64,000 nucleotides of DNA from Leptospira perdikensis (GTDB taxonomy: Bacteria; Spirochaetota; Leptospiria; Leptospirales; Leptospiraceae), in contig NZ_RQGA01000010.1 of assembly GCF_004769575.1 (NCBI RefSeq), forward strand, positions 1 to 64,000, given 5' to 3'. Shown here piece after piece: positions 8,462-17,745 of the stretch. The notes under the pieces were generated by a model, which was not told the DNA's origin, did no database searches, and saw nothing but the letters and a program-made list of their open reading frames with translations. The position numbers and the translations under genes were made by a program. The first letter of the stretch is position 1; each line of letters opens with the position of its first letter.

Positions 8462-8588
8462 AATTACAATTTCAACTTTTTAGGAGAATCACCAAACATA
8501 GGTTCTCCCCCTACCAAATTCCCAAAATTTCCTAAAAAATCTTGAGGCCATACAATAAATTTCGCTACGTACGCAATTGAATATTAGT

Positions 8589-9149
8589 ATGCTCGGGATT
8601 AAAACGTTGGAGACGGAAGTGAATGGAATCTCAATCAAAGGTTCCTTACAATTGAATGCAAAAGGTGCGTACCAATTGGATTTACTCTCCCCTTATCCAG
8701 GTCCTATGTTTACCTTCTCCTTCCCCAAAATCTACCATGCACTTTGGGATGGACATATGTCGGAAATTGATAACTACGCAATCAGTCATCTGCGCACACT
8801 ATTCCACAAATGTGAAAACATCAAAAAGGAAGTTCCCAGGTTCGAAAAAGAACTAAAAGAGTTTTGGTTGGAAGTGGATGGGATCTCAGTACTTTCCCCA
8901 CTAGAATGGAATGAAAAATGTATGTTTCTAAAAAAAGCCTTACAGGAAGGTTATATGGATGCAGACACATACGAAAAAACTTTGAACGATCTTACTATTG
9001 TCATGGAAAAAAAATATTTCGAAAGAGAGAAACGTTGTGAAGCGTTTCTTCTTCAGTACCTTCCCGAGTATTCGCACTTACAAAATCATTTTTTTTGGAT
9101 TCGCTTCTGTTATGAATTAACAGAAAAAAAACACCTACTTCTACTTTAA
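8589..9149 (+). CDS. Hypothetical protein (186 aa)
   Basis: A 186-residue protein not recognised as any family. The N-terminal half (ETEVNGISIKGSLQLNAKG, then LSPYPGPMFTFSFPKIYHALWDG) looks like beta strands; the second half is charged and helical, with many Lys and Glu and several Cys. No signal peptide or membrane span. An in-frame TTG at 8577 exists, but the ATG at 8589 is the more likely start; neither has a clear ribosome site. It stands alone between the divergent patatin gene and the DUF1577-like gene, which lies 99 bases downstream on the same strand. Confidence 0.6.
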   Translation: MLGIKTLETEVNGISIKGSLQLNAKGAYQLDLLSPYPGPMFTFSFPKIYHALWDGHMSEIDNYAISHLRTLFHKCENIKKEVPRFEKELKEFWLEVDGISVLSPLEWNEKCMFLKKALQEGYMDADTYEKTLNDLTIVMEKKYFEREKRCEAFLLQYLPEYSHLQNHFFWIRFCYELTEKKHLLLL

Positions 9150-9248
9150 ATTTTCGTTTTTCTTGCCAAAGAGACGAGTATGATCTTTACTTTCCATTAG
9201 GGGTGGAAATTTATTTCCGTCTCCTAAAAATAGAACTCGGAACTAGCT

Positions 9249-10382
9249 ATGCGACCAATGGATCAAATCACAGGGAAAGAACAAAAACACCATGTGATCT
9301 TACACTATCTTATGAATCAAGAAATGAAGGCCAACTGGAATGGACAAATCCAATCCATGACCGTCACACAGGAATTACCTGGCGGTGAAGAAATTATTGT
9401 TGATTGGTCTGAAGTTTGGGCGATTGGCCCTGGTTCCACATTCATACTTTCCAAACTTTTGGCTCGGTATCTAGAACTCCATTGTTCTTTCGTAAAACAA
9501 ATTGCACCTAACAAAATCCAACTACATGTAGACAAAGTTCTCATTGCAAAAAAAGAAAGATTAAACCCTCGTTTTACTATTTCGGAAGATGGTCTTGTCA
9601 ATGTTACCAACATCGTCAGTTCCAAAACCATCATTGAAGCAAACATGTTCAACATCCCTACTCTCGTACGAGTCAACTTTGAAGACTACAGAAAACGTAT
9701 GATGGTTAGGTCAGGCGAAGCAGGTGCGATGGATATTTTCAAATCTGGAATGGAAAGAAAGTATGATGTTGTTAAATCCACTCAAAAAATCCTTTTTATT
9801 AAAGATGCTACCAATGCAGAAAGTTACCGATCAGATGATGAAGGTTTCATTAACTATGAAGATGAAATCGAAGATCATGTTGATAAATTGGCAATGGCTG
9901 CAAGAGACAAAAAGATAAAATCGGAACTCATTCTGCCTATCCTCTATACAAATGAACTAGAAGAAACCATTCCTATTGGATATTATTCATTACAAACTAA
10001 AGATAATTTTATCACCAAAGAAGATTTAGATTTTTACCAAAAACAAATCGCAGAAATGATCGAAAGGATCAAAGATGCAAACCTAATGACAACAGTAGAA
10101 AAATTTCCAGTTTTGGATTTATCTACGACAGGACTCAGACTCAGAATTACTAATAGTAGCTTGGTGGAAACTTTGCCCAAACAAAAAGGAATTTTGTTGG
10201 AGTTAGTGTTTAAACTCCAAACTCCTTTCCGGTTTTTTGGTAAAATTGCATGGGCTTTCAAAGAAGCTTCAGGAGATTTACTTGTCGGTGTAGAGTTTTC
10301 CGGAAAACGCACTTACGCCGAAAAAGTCCGTTTCGAAGAAAATATAGAAATTATCAAAAATAATGGAAAGTCTGCGGCTTAA
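9249..10382 (+). CDS. DUF1577-like protein with C-terminal PilZ-like domain
   Basis: A 377-residue soluble protein of a type common in leptospires (DUF1577). The N-terminal part (residues 1-150) holds EIIVDWSEVWAIGPGSTF and a long beta-rich stretch. The middle (residues 200-275) resembles a GAF-like helical and strand layout, with LILPILYTNELEETIPIGYYSLQ. The C-terminal part (about 285-365) looks PilZ-like: FPVLDLSTTGLRLRITNSS, then LLELVFKL and FGKIAWAF...LLVGVEFSG. The usual RxxxR c-di-GMP motif before D/N-x-S-x-x-G is not clear here, so ligand binding is uncertain. Signalling is inferred from the domain layout only. Confidence 0.7.
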   Translation: MRPMDQITGKEQKHHVILHYLMNQEMKANWNGQIQSMTVTQELPGGEEIIVDWSEVWAIGPGSTFILSKLLARYLELHCSFVKQIAPNKIQLHVDKVLIAKKERLNPRFTISEDGLVNVTNIVSSKTIIEANMFNIPTLVRVNFEDYRKRMMVRSGEAGAMDIFKSGMERKYDVVKSTQKILFIKDATNAESYRSDDEGFINYEDEIEDHVDKLAMAARDKKIKSELILPILYTNELEETIPIGYYSLQTKDNFITKEDLDFYQKQIAEMIERIKDANLMTTVEKFPVLDLSTTGLRLRITNSSLVETLPKQKGILLELVFKLQTPFRFFGKIAWAFKEASGDLLVGVEFSGKRTYAEKVRFEENIEIIKNNGKSAA

Positions 10383-10385
10383 AAG

Positions 10386-10700
10386 TTAGCGGCTTTCCAA
10401 TTTGATTGTTTTTGTAATTTTCGGAATTTCATAAGCGCAGATATAATATAACATCTTTAAGTCGATATAGTCGTAAGCTCGGGCCAAATCCTTTTGCCAA
10501 AGACTATCAATCTTTTCCCAAGGAAGGTCCGGATATTTTTGTTTTTCCGACTGAGGGATTTTTAAGGATTCTGCTTGGATATAACGTAACATTTCTTCCG
10601 CAAAAAAACTATCGTGGTCACCCTCTTTGAATTCTTGGATTTGGTTTCTGTAGAGGAAGGACTCAAGCTCCCGGCAATAGAAAATAAACTCATGGAACAT
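10386..10700 (-). CDS. HepT-like (DUF86) protein, orphan, degenerate motif
   Basis: A 104-residue all-helical protein. Its C-terminal half (LPWEKIDSLWQKDLARAYDY, then IDLKMLYYICAYEIPKITKTI) follows the DUF86/HepT pattern of LPW, a motif helix, Y-x-x-I/V-D-x-x-x-x-W/Y and an x-x-x-x-LP end. HepT toxins carry R-x4-6-H-x-Y; here the stretch reads QKDLARAYDY, with the His replaced by Ala. HepT normally sits beside an MntA nucleotidyltransferase antitoxin; no such gene is adjacent on either side. It is convergent with the DUF1577-like gene, 3 bases apart. Assignment rests on pattern alone, and the function may be lost or changed. Confidence 0.55.
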   Translation of the reverse strand: MFHEFIFYCRELESFLYRNQIQEFKEGDHDSFFAEEMLRYIQAESLKIPQSEKQKYPDLPWEKIDSLWQKDLARAYDYIDLKMLYYICAYEIPKITKTIKLESR

Positions 10701-10784
10701 TTGTTTAATCTAAAATGGGATTCCCTTTGGAATAGTTTTTTTCATTGGCAAAGGAATTCAAATCCTGGATACTTTCACTAAAGT

Positions 10785-11174
10785 ATGAAGATCCGTATAC
10801 AAGCTGCTCTATTTTTCCTTTTTGTTTTGGTATTCCCCATCCAATCTGCAGAAAAGGATTTCCAAATCATCGATCTCGTTGTCGGGAAAGGGGAAGAGGC
10901 CTTTTCCGGTTCCTATGTTACTGTACATTACGTAGGCAAACTCACCAATGGCACCAAGTTTGATAGCTCTCGTGACCGCAACCGCCCTTTTGAATTCAAT
11001 TTGGGAGCAGGTGAAGTGGTAAAAGGTTGGGACAAAGGTGTAAAAGGAATGCGAGTGGGTGGAAAACGTAAACTCATCATCCCACCTGAACTAGGATACG
11101 GTAGTAAAAAAGTAGGAAACATTCCTCCTGACTCCACTCTCATTTTTGAAGTAGAACTTTTAAAAATATACTAA
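10785..11174 (+). CDS. FKBP-type peptidyl-prolyl isomerase, exported
   Basis: A 129-residue protein with a signal peptide (residues 1-21, ending IQSA) and one FKBP domain. Key elements are YVTVHYVGKLTNGTKFDSS, RPFEFNLGAGEVVKGWDKGVKGM, the GGKRKLIIPPELGYG block and the final strand PPDSTLIFEVELL. The active-site residues Tyr, Phe, Asp and Trp are all in place. It should catalyse proline isomerisation of exported proteins in the periplasm or at the envelope. It is followed, 95 bases on, by the three-lipoprotein operon, whose members would be natural clients, though that is inference. Confidence 0.92.
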   Translation: MKIRIQAALFFLFVLVFPIQSAEKDFQIIDLVVGKGEEAFSGSYVTVHYVGKLTNGTKFDSSRDRNRPFEFNLGAGEVVKGWDKGVKGMRVGGKRKLIIPPELGYGSKKVGNIPPDSTLIFEVELLKIY

Positions 11175-11232
11175 CCAAAGATTTCGGATTTGTACGTAAG
11201 GGAGAATATGACACTTCCTATTCACGAATTTC

Positions 11233-11260
11233 TTGACAAAGTTCAGAATGGTTCTAACTT
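11233..11260 (+). promoter_or_regulatory. Sigma-70-like promoter close to the YHYH gene start
   Basis: TTGACA (11233-11238), a 16-base spacer and TAACTT (11255-11260). The expected transcription start lies only a few bases before the ATG at 11270, and no ribosome-binding site is visible. The same tight spacing is seen at 5122 and 49095. Confidence 0.4.
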
Positions 11261-11269
11261 GTTTGGACT

Positions 11270-12184
11270 ATGGAATTGTTACAAATTCGAACCCTTGTTT
11301 TACTCCTTGTTTTTGGTACCACACTTACCCAATGCAAACCCAAATCAGATTCTGACGAAGAAACCTTGCTCTTGTTAGCTGTTGCTGCTTCGAAGATTTG
11401 TGTCAATAACTCCTATACGGGAACTACTGTGGTGAACTCCACTGCTACTTTAGATACAAATACAGATTGTATCACTGGTATGACATCTTCTATGTCGTCA
11501 GATCTACCTGCTTGGATTCGAAACAACTTTAAATGCTCAGTAGGTACTGTTTCCGGATCCAATTATGTATTCCGATCACAAAATATCCCAAATAACAAAA
11601 GTTTTTATTTTGGTTCTACCTCTCCAATGTATGTGGCACTTGCTGGTGGACAAAAATCTGCAGGAAACAATCAAATTGCTTCTCAGTGTTTGGTATATAC
11701 CATCCCTAGTGCACCTGCTGCCAAGTCAGGTACTTTAGTGGGAACTCAAAGTGGTTATGCTTCTGTTGGGATTACTGTGAATGGACTTGCCATTTTTAAC
11801 AACGCAGCAGCTGCCCCTGATACACTCGCAACGGAAGCACAAACATTTGATACATTCAACGGTCACCCACAAAGTTCAGGCGTTTACCACCACCACTCCC
11901 AACCACTCAATGTAACGAATAACGACTCCAAGTTGATTGGAGTATTGCTCGATGGATTTCCAGTGTATGGTTTAAATTGTGATAATGCGACAACTAACAC
12001 TGGGGATGATGGTGCTCCAGGAACCGTTGGGCCAGCACTTGATGCTTACCATGGTCATACAGCAAACACAGTACTTTTCCCAAGTGGAATCTATCATTAC
12101 CATTTTGCATATGATAGTACGGCCACAATCAATACACTCATTGGTTCTTCTTTCCGTGGAACTCCAGGAACAGTTTCAAACTAG
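11270..12184 (+). CDS. YHYH-domain lipoprotein
   Basis: A 304-residue predicted lipoprotein: hydrophobic N-terminus ending in TLTQC (Cys at residue 22), a loose spirochete lipobox. The body is a YHYH domain. It holds GVYHHHSQPL near residue 205, GVLLDGFPVYG near residue 225, a DAYHGHT site near residue 262 and the name-giving YHYHFA near residue 277. The dense His clusters suggest metal binding, but the biochemical role of the domain is not known to me. A Ser/Thr-rich linker precedes it. It heads a run of three genes: the MORN-like gene starts 7 bases after its stop. Confidence 0.85.
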   Translation: MELLQIRTLVLLLVFGTTLTQCKPKSDSDEETLLLLAVAASKICVNNSYTGTTVVNSTATLDTNTDCITGMTSSMSSDLPAWIRNNFKCSVGTVSGSNYVFRSQNIPNNKSFYFGSTSPMYVALAGGQKSAGNNQIASQCLVYTIPSAPAAKSGTLVGTQSGYASVGITVNGLAIFNNAAAAPDTLATEAQTFDTFNGHPQSSGVYHHHSQPLNVTNNDSKLIGVLLDGFPVYGLNCDNATTNTGDDGAPGTVGPALDAYHGHTANTVLFPSGIYHYHFAYDSTATINTLIGSSFRGTPGTVSN

Positions 12185-12191
12185 TTAAAAA

Positions 12192-12749
12192 TTGTTCCAA
12201 GCCATCTCTTTTCTTTTTGGTTTATGGTTATTTATCTCCTGTTCCCCCCTCCGGGTGGAAGCAGGAGATCCAGGTCTTAGCGAAGATTCAAACCACTTCC
12301 TTCTTTACCAAGGAAATCGACTCAATGGAATTTTTGTCCAAACCAATCCCACCCTTTTAGAAGTTTATGAAACAGAATACTACAAGGGAGTTCCTCACGG
12401 TCGTTATACGGCAAAAAAGTTAAACGGTACCGTTTTGGAAGAAAGAAACATTCGATATGGACAAAAACATGGAAAACAAATCAGTTATTTTGAAAATGGA
12501 AACCTAAAACAAAAATCAGAATTTGATAACGGCAAACCCATTGGCGAATATGTTGATTATTTTGACAACGGGCAAATTGCCACCTATCAAACGTTTTATG
12601 ATTCTGGGAAACCAAAGGTTTCCAAAAAATGGAACCGGCGCGGACAAATCTATCTAAATCATGTATTTATGGAATCGGGAGAAAGTTTCGGTCGCCCGGG
12701 GAGTAAACTCTGTGAACCCATTCCCAACGAGAAAACCAATTCTATATGA
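12192..12749 (+). CDS. MORN-like repeat lipoprotein
   Basis: A 185-residue predicted lipoprotein (signal ending LWLFISC, Cys at residue 17). The middle holds tandem repeats of the toxin-antidote/MORN-variant type: YYKGVPHGRYTAKKLNG, then IRYGQKHGKQISYFENGNLKQ, FDNGKPIGEYVDYFDNGQI and YDSGKPKVSKKWNRRGQI. The only start after the in-frame stop at 12186 is TTG at 12192. Its stop overlaps the ATG of the SCO1 gene (ATGA), which suggests coupled translation. The role is unknown; repeats of this kind usually act as binding surfaces. Confidence 0.8.
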   Translation: MFQAISFLFGLWLFISCSPLRVEAGDPGLSEDSNHFLLYQGNRLNGIFVQTNPTLLEVYETEYYKGVPHGRYTAKKLNGTVLEERNIRYGQKHGKQISYFENGNLKQKSEFDNGKPIGEYVDYFDNGQIATYQTFYDSGKPKVSKKWNRRGQIYLNHVFMESGESFGRPGSKLCEPIPNEKTNSI

Positions 12750-13486
12750 AATTTTTAGTACTATTTTTAAAGAGTATTCTGGATATAAAACGCCATAAAA
12801 TTCAAATTAGAGCTCAGAGCAGTAATCCCTTTTCGACTCTCCTCCTAGTCATTTTTCTCTGTTTGGTGGGAATTCACTGCCAACCCTCAGAATCAGAACC
12901 CAATCCAAATCAAGTTCCGTATTTTTCAGGGAAGGATTTTGATCCGATTTGGACGGATCACCCAGAAAAAAATACAAATCTCAAACAAGTCCCAAATTCT
13001 CTCGGATTAATTGAACATACAGGCAAACAAATATATCCTAAAGATTGGGCACCAAAAGAAAGTTTGGTGGTCTTCTTTTACGCAACCTGTCGAGGGATTT
13101 GTCCCCTCATTACGCGGAATATTTTGCAAATCCAACCACAACTTTCCGAATTCCCTGACTTAAAAATCCTATCCCTATCTATCAATTCTAAAGCAGATAC
13201 CGTTCCTGTTTTACAAAAATATATGGAATCGTATAAAATCCAAAATCAAAATTGGAGTTTTTATACTGGAAAGGAGTCGGAGATTGAAACCTTTGCCAAA
13301 GGAACTTGTGGTGCAGAAATGGAAGGATTCTCCGTAGAACGAGGGAAGTATGAATTTGTTCATACAGAAAATATCTTTTTATTTGATAAAAATCAATACC
13401 TACGTGGAATCTATCGTGCCAAAGGTACGGGCGATATACAAAGGTTAGTGGAAGATATACGAAAACTAAGAAAACAAATCAACTAA
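12746..13486 (+). CDS. SCO1/SenC-family copper chaperone, lipoprotein
   Basis: A 246-residue thioredoxin-fold protein with an unusually long N-terminus (about 30 residues, basic) before the hydrophobic segment that ends LVGIHC, a possible lipobox at Cys 47. The copper site is complete: CRGIC (a C-x3-C motif) near residue 115 and the distant His in VHTENIFLFD near residue 212. SCO proteins deliver copper to the CuA site of cytochrome oxidase or act as thiol reductants in the envelope. Third gene of the YHYH-MORN-SCO run, overlapping the MORN gene by 4 bases. A later start near residue 20-25 is possible, but no ATG is present. Confidence 0.88.
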   Translation: MKFLVLFLKSILDIKRHKIQIRAQSSNPFSTLLLVIFLCLVGIHCQPSESEPNPNQVPYFSGKDFDPIWTDHPEKNTNLKQVPNSLGLIEHTGKQIYPKDWAPKESLVVFFYATCRGICPLITRNILQIQPQLSEFPDLKILSLSINSKADTVPVLQKYMESYKIQNQNWSFYTGKESEIETFAKGTCGAEMEGFSVERGKYEFVHTENIFLFDKNQYLRGIYRAKGTGDIQRLVEDIRKLRKQIN

Positions 13487-13515
13487 TCTAAGGATTTTTT
13501 TGGAATCCTTAGATT
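13485..13515. terminator. Perfect 12-bp hairpin between convergent genes
   Basis: AATCTAAGGATT pairs perfectly with AATCCTTAGATT across a 7-base loop, starting inside the SCO1 stop codon. No U-run follows on either strand, but its place between two convergent genes (3' ends at 13486 and 13562) favours a bidirectional terminator or mRNA end-protecting hairpin. Confidence 0.5.
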
Positions 13516-13561
13516 GTTAAAATGATCGAAATGGATATTTGACAAACTATTGTTTGAAACT

Positions 13562-14323
13562 TTAGTTTTTGATTTTATATCCTGTCCTAAAAATAAGCCA
13601 GGTCACAGTCAAACAAAGGGTCAAAAAAACTAAAATCATCGAGATACTAACAGATAATGCCACATCTGCTCTTTCAAAAAAACTATACCGAAACCCACTC
13701 ACCAAATACAAAACAGGGTTAAACATACTGAGTTTTTGCCAGAAAGGAGGTAACATTTGAATGGAATAAAAACTCCCTCCCAAAAATACAAGTGGAGTGA
13801 TGACGAGCATAGGAATCATTTGGAGTTTTTCAAAACTATCCGCCCAAATCCCAATTACAAACCCAAACAAACTAAAACTAATACATGTTAATACCAGAAA
13901 AAATACCATAAGGATAGGATGATCTATACGAATGGGAACAAAAAACGATGCAGTGATAAGCATAAGTACACCAAGCATCAAAGATTTAGTGGCAGCAGCT
14001 CCTACATACCCAATCACAACTTCCCACATAGTCACAGGTGCCGAGAGGATTTCGTAAATTGTTCCGTTGAACTTAGGAAAATAAATTCCAAAAGAGGCAT
14101 TGGAGATACTTTCCGTAAGAAGTGATAACATCACAAGGCCCGGAACGATAAAACTTCCATAATGGATTCCGTCAATTTCCTGAATTTTTGAACCAATGGC
14201 CGAACCGAATACGATAAAGTATAAGGAAGTGGAAAGTACAGGAGAGGCAATACTTTGTAAAAGTGTACGGAAGGTTCTTGCCATTTCGAATCGATAAATA
14301 GATTGGATTGCGTAAAAATTCAT
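13562..14323 (-). CDS. ABC-2 type exporter permease
   Basis: A 253-residue integral membrane protein with six likely membrane segments. The ABC-2 signature lies in the first half: [22 protein letters not shown], followed by [16 protein letters not shown], the coupling-helix region typical of DrrB/NodJ-like permeases. Later segments include [11 protein letters not shown] before [20 protein letters not shown], also standard. It should form an exporter with the ATPase encoded just upstream, which it overlaps by 4 bases (ATGA). Substrate unknown: drugs, lipids or polysaccharides are all possible. Confidence 0.9.
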   Translation of the reverse strand: MNFYAIQSIYRFEMARTFRTLLQSIASPVLSTSLYFIVFGSAIGSKIQEIDGIHYGSFIVPGLVMLSLLTESISNASFGIYFPKFNGTIYEILSAPVTMWEVVIGYVGAAATKSLMLGVLMLITASFFVPIRIDHPILMVFFLVLTCISFSLFGFVIGIWADSFEKLQMIPMLVITPLVFLGGSFYSIQMLPPFWQKLSMFNPVLYLVSGFRYSFFERADVALSVSISMILVFLTLCLTVTWLIFRTGYKIKN

Positions 14324-15246
14324 ACAGCCTCCTGTAATAACTGAACAAAAATTTCTTCTAGGGAACTTTGTTTTGTACTCAAATCACTGAACTGGATTTT
14401 GAGTTTTTTTAAATCATCTAGAAGTTTTGTAATCAAACTACTGTCATCCGAACGATCATATGTAAAAACAAGAGCAGAATGGTTATCCACAAGCTCTAAT
14501 TCGTATTTTGAGAGTGATTTTGGGATTAGTTTCAAAGATTTTTTTAATTCGATTCGGAGTTGTTTGGTTCCGAGTTGTTTCATGAGTCGGTCTTTATTTT
14601 CAGTAAGAAAAATTTCACCCTTTCTGATCACAGAAATTCTGTCTGCTATAGATTCAGCTTCTTCGATATAGTGAGTGGTGAGAATAATGGTAACACCTTT
14701 TTTTCGAAGAGATTCCACAATCTTCCACATATCCTTTCGTAATTCTACGTCCACACCAGCACTTGGCTCATCTAAAAACAAAATACTTGGTTCGTGTGAC
14801 AATGCTTTGGCGATGAGAACTCGTCGTTTCATTCCCCCAGACAAAGTCATGATCCTTTGGTCTTTTTTGTCCCAAAGAGAAAGGGATTTTAAAACTTCTT
14901 CAATGTATTTTGGGTTGGCTGGTTTTCCATAGAGTCCTCTCGTAAACGAAACACTAGCCCAAACGGTTTCAAAAGCATGGACACTAAGTTCTTGTGGAAC
15001 AAGACCGATAAAGGATCTGGTTTTTTTGAAATCTTTAATGATATCAAATCCATCCACGTTCACATCACCAGCGCTTGGTGAGACAATACCACAAATTAAA
15101 TTGATCAGAGTGGTTTTTCCCGCTCCGTTGGGCCCAAGCAGGGCGTGGATTTCACCCTCTTTTACTTCCCAATTTACATCTTTTAGAGCTTGGAATCCAT
15201 TGTCATATGACTTGGAAACTTTTTTTAGAGTTAGGATCGATTTCAA
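14320..15246 (-). CDS. ABC transporter ATP-binding protein (ABC-2 exporter)
   Basis: A 308-residue ATPase of the DrrA/NodI type. Walker A is GPNGAGKTT near residue 40, the Q-loop GLVPQELS near residue 88, the signature LSGGMKRR near residue 140, Walker [11 protein letters not shown] near residue 160 and the switch His in [10 protein letters not shown] near residue 195. A C-terminal extension of about 90 residues follows, as in DrrA. The start is a TTG at 15246 that overlaps the stop of the ABC-F gene (TTGA). Together with the downstream permease this makes a two-component exporter. Confidence 0.92.
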   Translation of the reverse strand: MKSILTLKKVSKSYDNGFQALKDVNWEVKEGEIHALLGPNGAGKTTLINLICGIVSPSAGDVNVDGFDIIKDFKKTRSFIGLVPQELSVHAFETVWASVSFTRGLYGKPANPKYIEEVLKSLSLWDKKDQRIMTLSGGMKRRVLIAKALSHEPSILFLDEPSAGVDVELRKDMWKIVESLRKKGVTIILTTHYIEEAESIADRISVIRKGEIFLTENKDRLMKQLGTKQLRIELKKSLKLIPKSLSKYELELVDNHSALVFTYDRSDDSSLITKLLDDLKKLKIQFSDLSTKQSSLEEIFVQLLQEAV

Positions 15247-16739
15247 ACGGTTTCATCCTTCCAGCCAATGTCTGTGAGGAAGTCATCGTAACCCCCATCA
15301 TAAACAAAAACTCGGTCATCATCGAATACAATCAACTTTGTGGCCACAGCGCGCAAGTGCATTTCGTTGTGTGTGACCATGATCACAGAGCCATCAAAAT
15401 TATCGATGGCCTCAATCAGTGAGTCGCAGGATTGCATATCCAAGTGGTTTGTAGGTTCATCCAAATACAATAGGTGACAAGGTGTGACCAAAATTTTTCC
15501 GAGTAACACCCGGCTCTTCTCTCCCCCAGAGAGAACCTTAATCTTTTTTAAGGCTAGGTCTTCCGAAAACATCAGTCCACCGGCAATGTTACGAGCTTTC
15601 CCTTCGGAACAGTTTTGATCTGCACTCATAATTTCTTGGACAACCGTATTACCTTCATTCATATTCAGTTTGTTAGTTTGGCCAAAATAACCTTCCTTCA
15701 AAACTTGGTGTTTTTTGACCGTACCAGAAACAGCGGAAAGTTCTCCTGCAATCAGTTTGAGTAAAGTTGACTTCCCTTTTCCGTTTTTTCCAATAATACA
15801 AATTCGATCTTCGGGACCAACACTGATAGAAAAGTTTTCAAACAAATACGGAGCACTACCATTATAAGAAAAAGAAACTTCATCGGCGCTTAACATCTGG
15901 CTTGCGGAGAATGGAGCACTATTGAAATAAAGTTCCATATCCTCAATATTTTCAAGCGCTTTCATTTCGCCTTGTTTCTCTAATCGTTTCACTCGAGATT
16001 GGGCGCGACTCGCAAAACTTGCTTTTGCTTTAAACTTAGCGATAAAGATCTCTTCTTGTTTGCGTTTTTTAGCTTCGTTGAGTCTAGTTTTTTCGTAAAT
16101 TTCTTCTGCTTGGTTGATTTGTGTGTATAACTTTTCTGTATCACCTTGCACTTTGATGGCTTTGGTTCTATGAATGGCAACAGTATGTGTTACAACACTA
16201 TCCATAAAACTTCTATCGTGTGTGATGAGTACAATTTCACCTTCCCATTCTCGTAGGAACTCTTCTAACCAACGTATGGTGACAATATCCAAATAGTTGT
16301 TTGGTTCATCTAAGATTAACATGTCTGGAGCCGAAACAAGGAGTTTGGCTAAGTTCATCCTGATTTGGTAACCACCAGAAAAATCCTCCGGACTTCTCTC
16401 CATGTCTTTTTCTGAAAATCCAAGACCAAACAAAATTCGTTCAACTTTCCAAGTTTCGTACTCATCACCTTCTGGAAGACCAAGAGCACATTCTTCCAAA
16501 ACTGTAGGTTTGGTGAATACTAAATGTTGTTCTAAATGTCCAATGCGATATCCTTTGGGAATTGTAATGTTCCCTGAGTCCGGTTCCATTTTTCCTAAAA
16601 TGATTTGGACCATCGTTGATTTTCCATGTCCATTACGGCCAACAAGACCGACTCTTTCGCCACGGTTCACACTGAATTGTAAGTCATCAAATAAGACTTT
16701 ACCGTTAAATTGTTTGTTAATTCCAGATACTTTGATCAT
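15243..16739 (-). CDS. ABC-F family ATPase
   Basis: A soluble protein of 498 residues with two ABC cassettes and no membrane segment. First cassette: GRNGHGKST near residue 36, signature FSGGYQIR near residue 122 and [10 protein letters not shown] near residue 143. Then comes the ABC-F linker, rich in Lys and Glu ([19 protein letters not shown]). Second cassette: GKNGKGKST near residue 320, LSGGEKSR near residue 405 and [10 protein letters not shown] near residue 427. ABC-F proteins work on the ribosome as translation factors or resistance proteins. It is short for the family, with no C-terminal tail. Its position upstream of, and overlapping, an ABC-2 exporter is unusual. Confidence 0.9.
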   Translation of the reverse strand: MIKVSGINKQFNGKVLFDDLQFSVNRGERVGLVGRNGHGKSTMVQIILGKMEPDSGNITIPKGYRIGHLEQHLVFTKPTVLEECALGLPEGDEYETWKVERILFGLGFSEKDMERSPEDFSGGYQIRMNLAKLLVSAPDMLILDEPNNYLDIVTIRWLEEFLREWEGEIVLITHDRSFMDSVVTHTVAIHRTKAIKVQGDTEKLYTQINQAEEIYEKTRLNEAKKRKQEEIFIAKFKAKASFASRAQSRVKRLEKQGEMKALENIEDMELYFNSAPFSASQMLSADEVSFSYNGSAPYLFENFSISVGPEDRICIIGKNGKGKSTLLKLIAGELSAVSGTVKKHQVLKEGYFGQTNKLNMNEGNTVVQEIMSADQNCSEGKARNIAGGLMFSEDLALKKIKVLSGGEKSRVLLGKILVTPCHLLYLDEPTNHLDMQSCDSLIEAIDNFDGSVIMVTHNEMHLRAVATKLIVFDDDRVFVYDGGYDDFLTDIGWKDETV

Positions 16740-16881
16740 ATAATTTCCGAAGGTTTTCCCTTTCCGTATTCAACCAGGATCGAAAAAGAACCGGAAACGA
16801 CGAGTAGAATCGAAAAGAAATTGGGCCAGTTTCCTTCGCGAAAGGTAAATTCTTCGGACATAATCACTAGGAAAACCACCT

Positions 16882-17670
16882 GTGAAATTATGGACTTTTT
16901 TTAAGGAATCCGGATTCCGAAACTATACTGTGCGAACTTTTCTTTTTTCTTTTCTTAGTTTCCTTTGTCTCACTTCCGGTAAGGGAAACTATGCCAACGG
17001 CAACTTACAAGTGGCCTTTGGAGCAGAAGAAAATTATCTTTTGGTGCGTTCGCTTGATTCCAGCATCATCCATTTAGGGAGTCCGGAAGAAAAGAAAGAA
17101 TACCAAGAAATCATAGATGAGTATTTACGATTCAAAAGCCTTCACATCCAAGGCAAATATGGTGATGCCTATTTGGTTGTTCGTTCCACTCAATTCAAAC
17201 TCATCCAACTCTACGACAAAATACTTACTAAAAATTTAGATCTTATTCGTTCCGAATTAATTTTACTCGGGGGAAAATCGCGCGACAAAGAAAAAACACA
17301 AACCAGAGCATTTTTACGCCTTGCACTCCGAGATGTGAGTGAAGCCGAACAGAAGTTAGTGATGGCAAGAAACACTCGCCCTCTTCTTTATTTATTAAAA
17401 CTTCGAGAAATGTTGTTCTCCTTAAAGATATTAAAACACGCAGGAAAATTTGTAATTTTTCTAAACCTGCTACATGATGGTAAGTTTATGGATTCGATTG
17501 AGTTTTCTGATTTTGATTCCATCGAATCCGAACTCATTCGTGGTTTTGGGAAAGGGAACAATAAACTACTCGCACTTCATTACGATAACTCTTTCCTTCC
17601 TTTTGGAGAGGAAAGTATCTACGAAAGTATGATGACAAATTACAAAGCCCCGGAAATCAAAAAAGACTAA
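16882..17670 (+). CDS. Exported protein of unknown function (262 aa)
   Basis: A 262-residue protein with a likely signal segment (VRTFLFSFLSFLCLTSGKG, residues 17-35). The rest is soluble and mostly helical (EEKKEYQEIIDEYLRFKSL, QTRAFLRLALRDVSEAEQKL), so it may lie in the periplasm. The Cys in SFLCLTSG could be a lipobox only if cleavage is atypical. The start is a GTG; a nearby ATG at 16890 is out of frame. It resembles a leptospira-restricted exported protein, but I cannot name a family. Transcribed away from the ABC-F operon. Confidence 0.65.
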   Translation: MKLWTFFKESGFRNYTVRTFLFSFLSFLCLTSGKGNYANGNLQVAFGAEENYLLVRSLDSSIIHLGSPEEKKEYQEIIDEYLRFKSLHIQGKYGDAYLVVRSTQFKLIQLYDKILTKNLDLIRSELILLGGKSRDKEKTQTRAFLRLALRDVSEAEQKLVMARNTRPLLYLLKLREMLFSLKILKHAGKFVIFLNLLHDGKFMDSIEFSDFDSIESELIRGFGKGNNKLLALHYDNSFLPFGEESIYESMMTNYKAPEIKKD

Positions 17671-17745
17671 TCACATAAAATAGAATTTAATTCGTTCAAG
17701 GTTAGTTTGCCTTTCGGAAATACCATTTGATTATCGATTCATAAA

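Noticed and set aside
11190..11378. Short gene starting MYVRENMTLPIHEF before the YHYH gene
   Set aside because: It overlaps the YHYH lipoprotein in another frame by over 100 bases, has no family and spans the predicted promoter; the YHYH frame is clearly the coding one.
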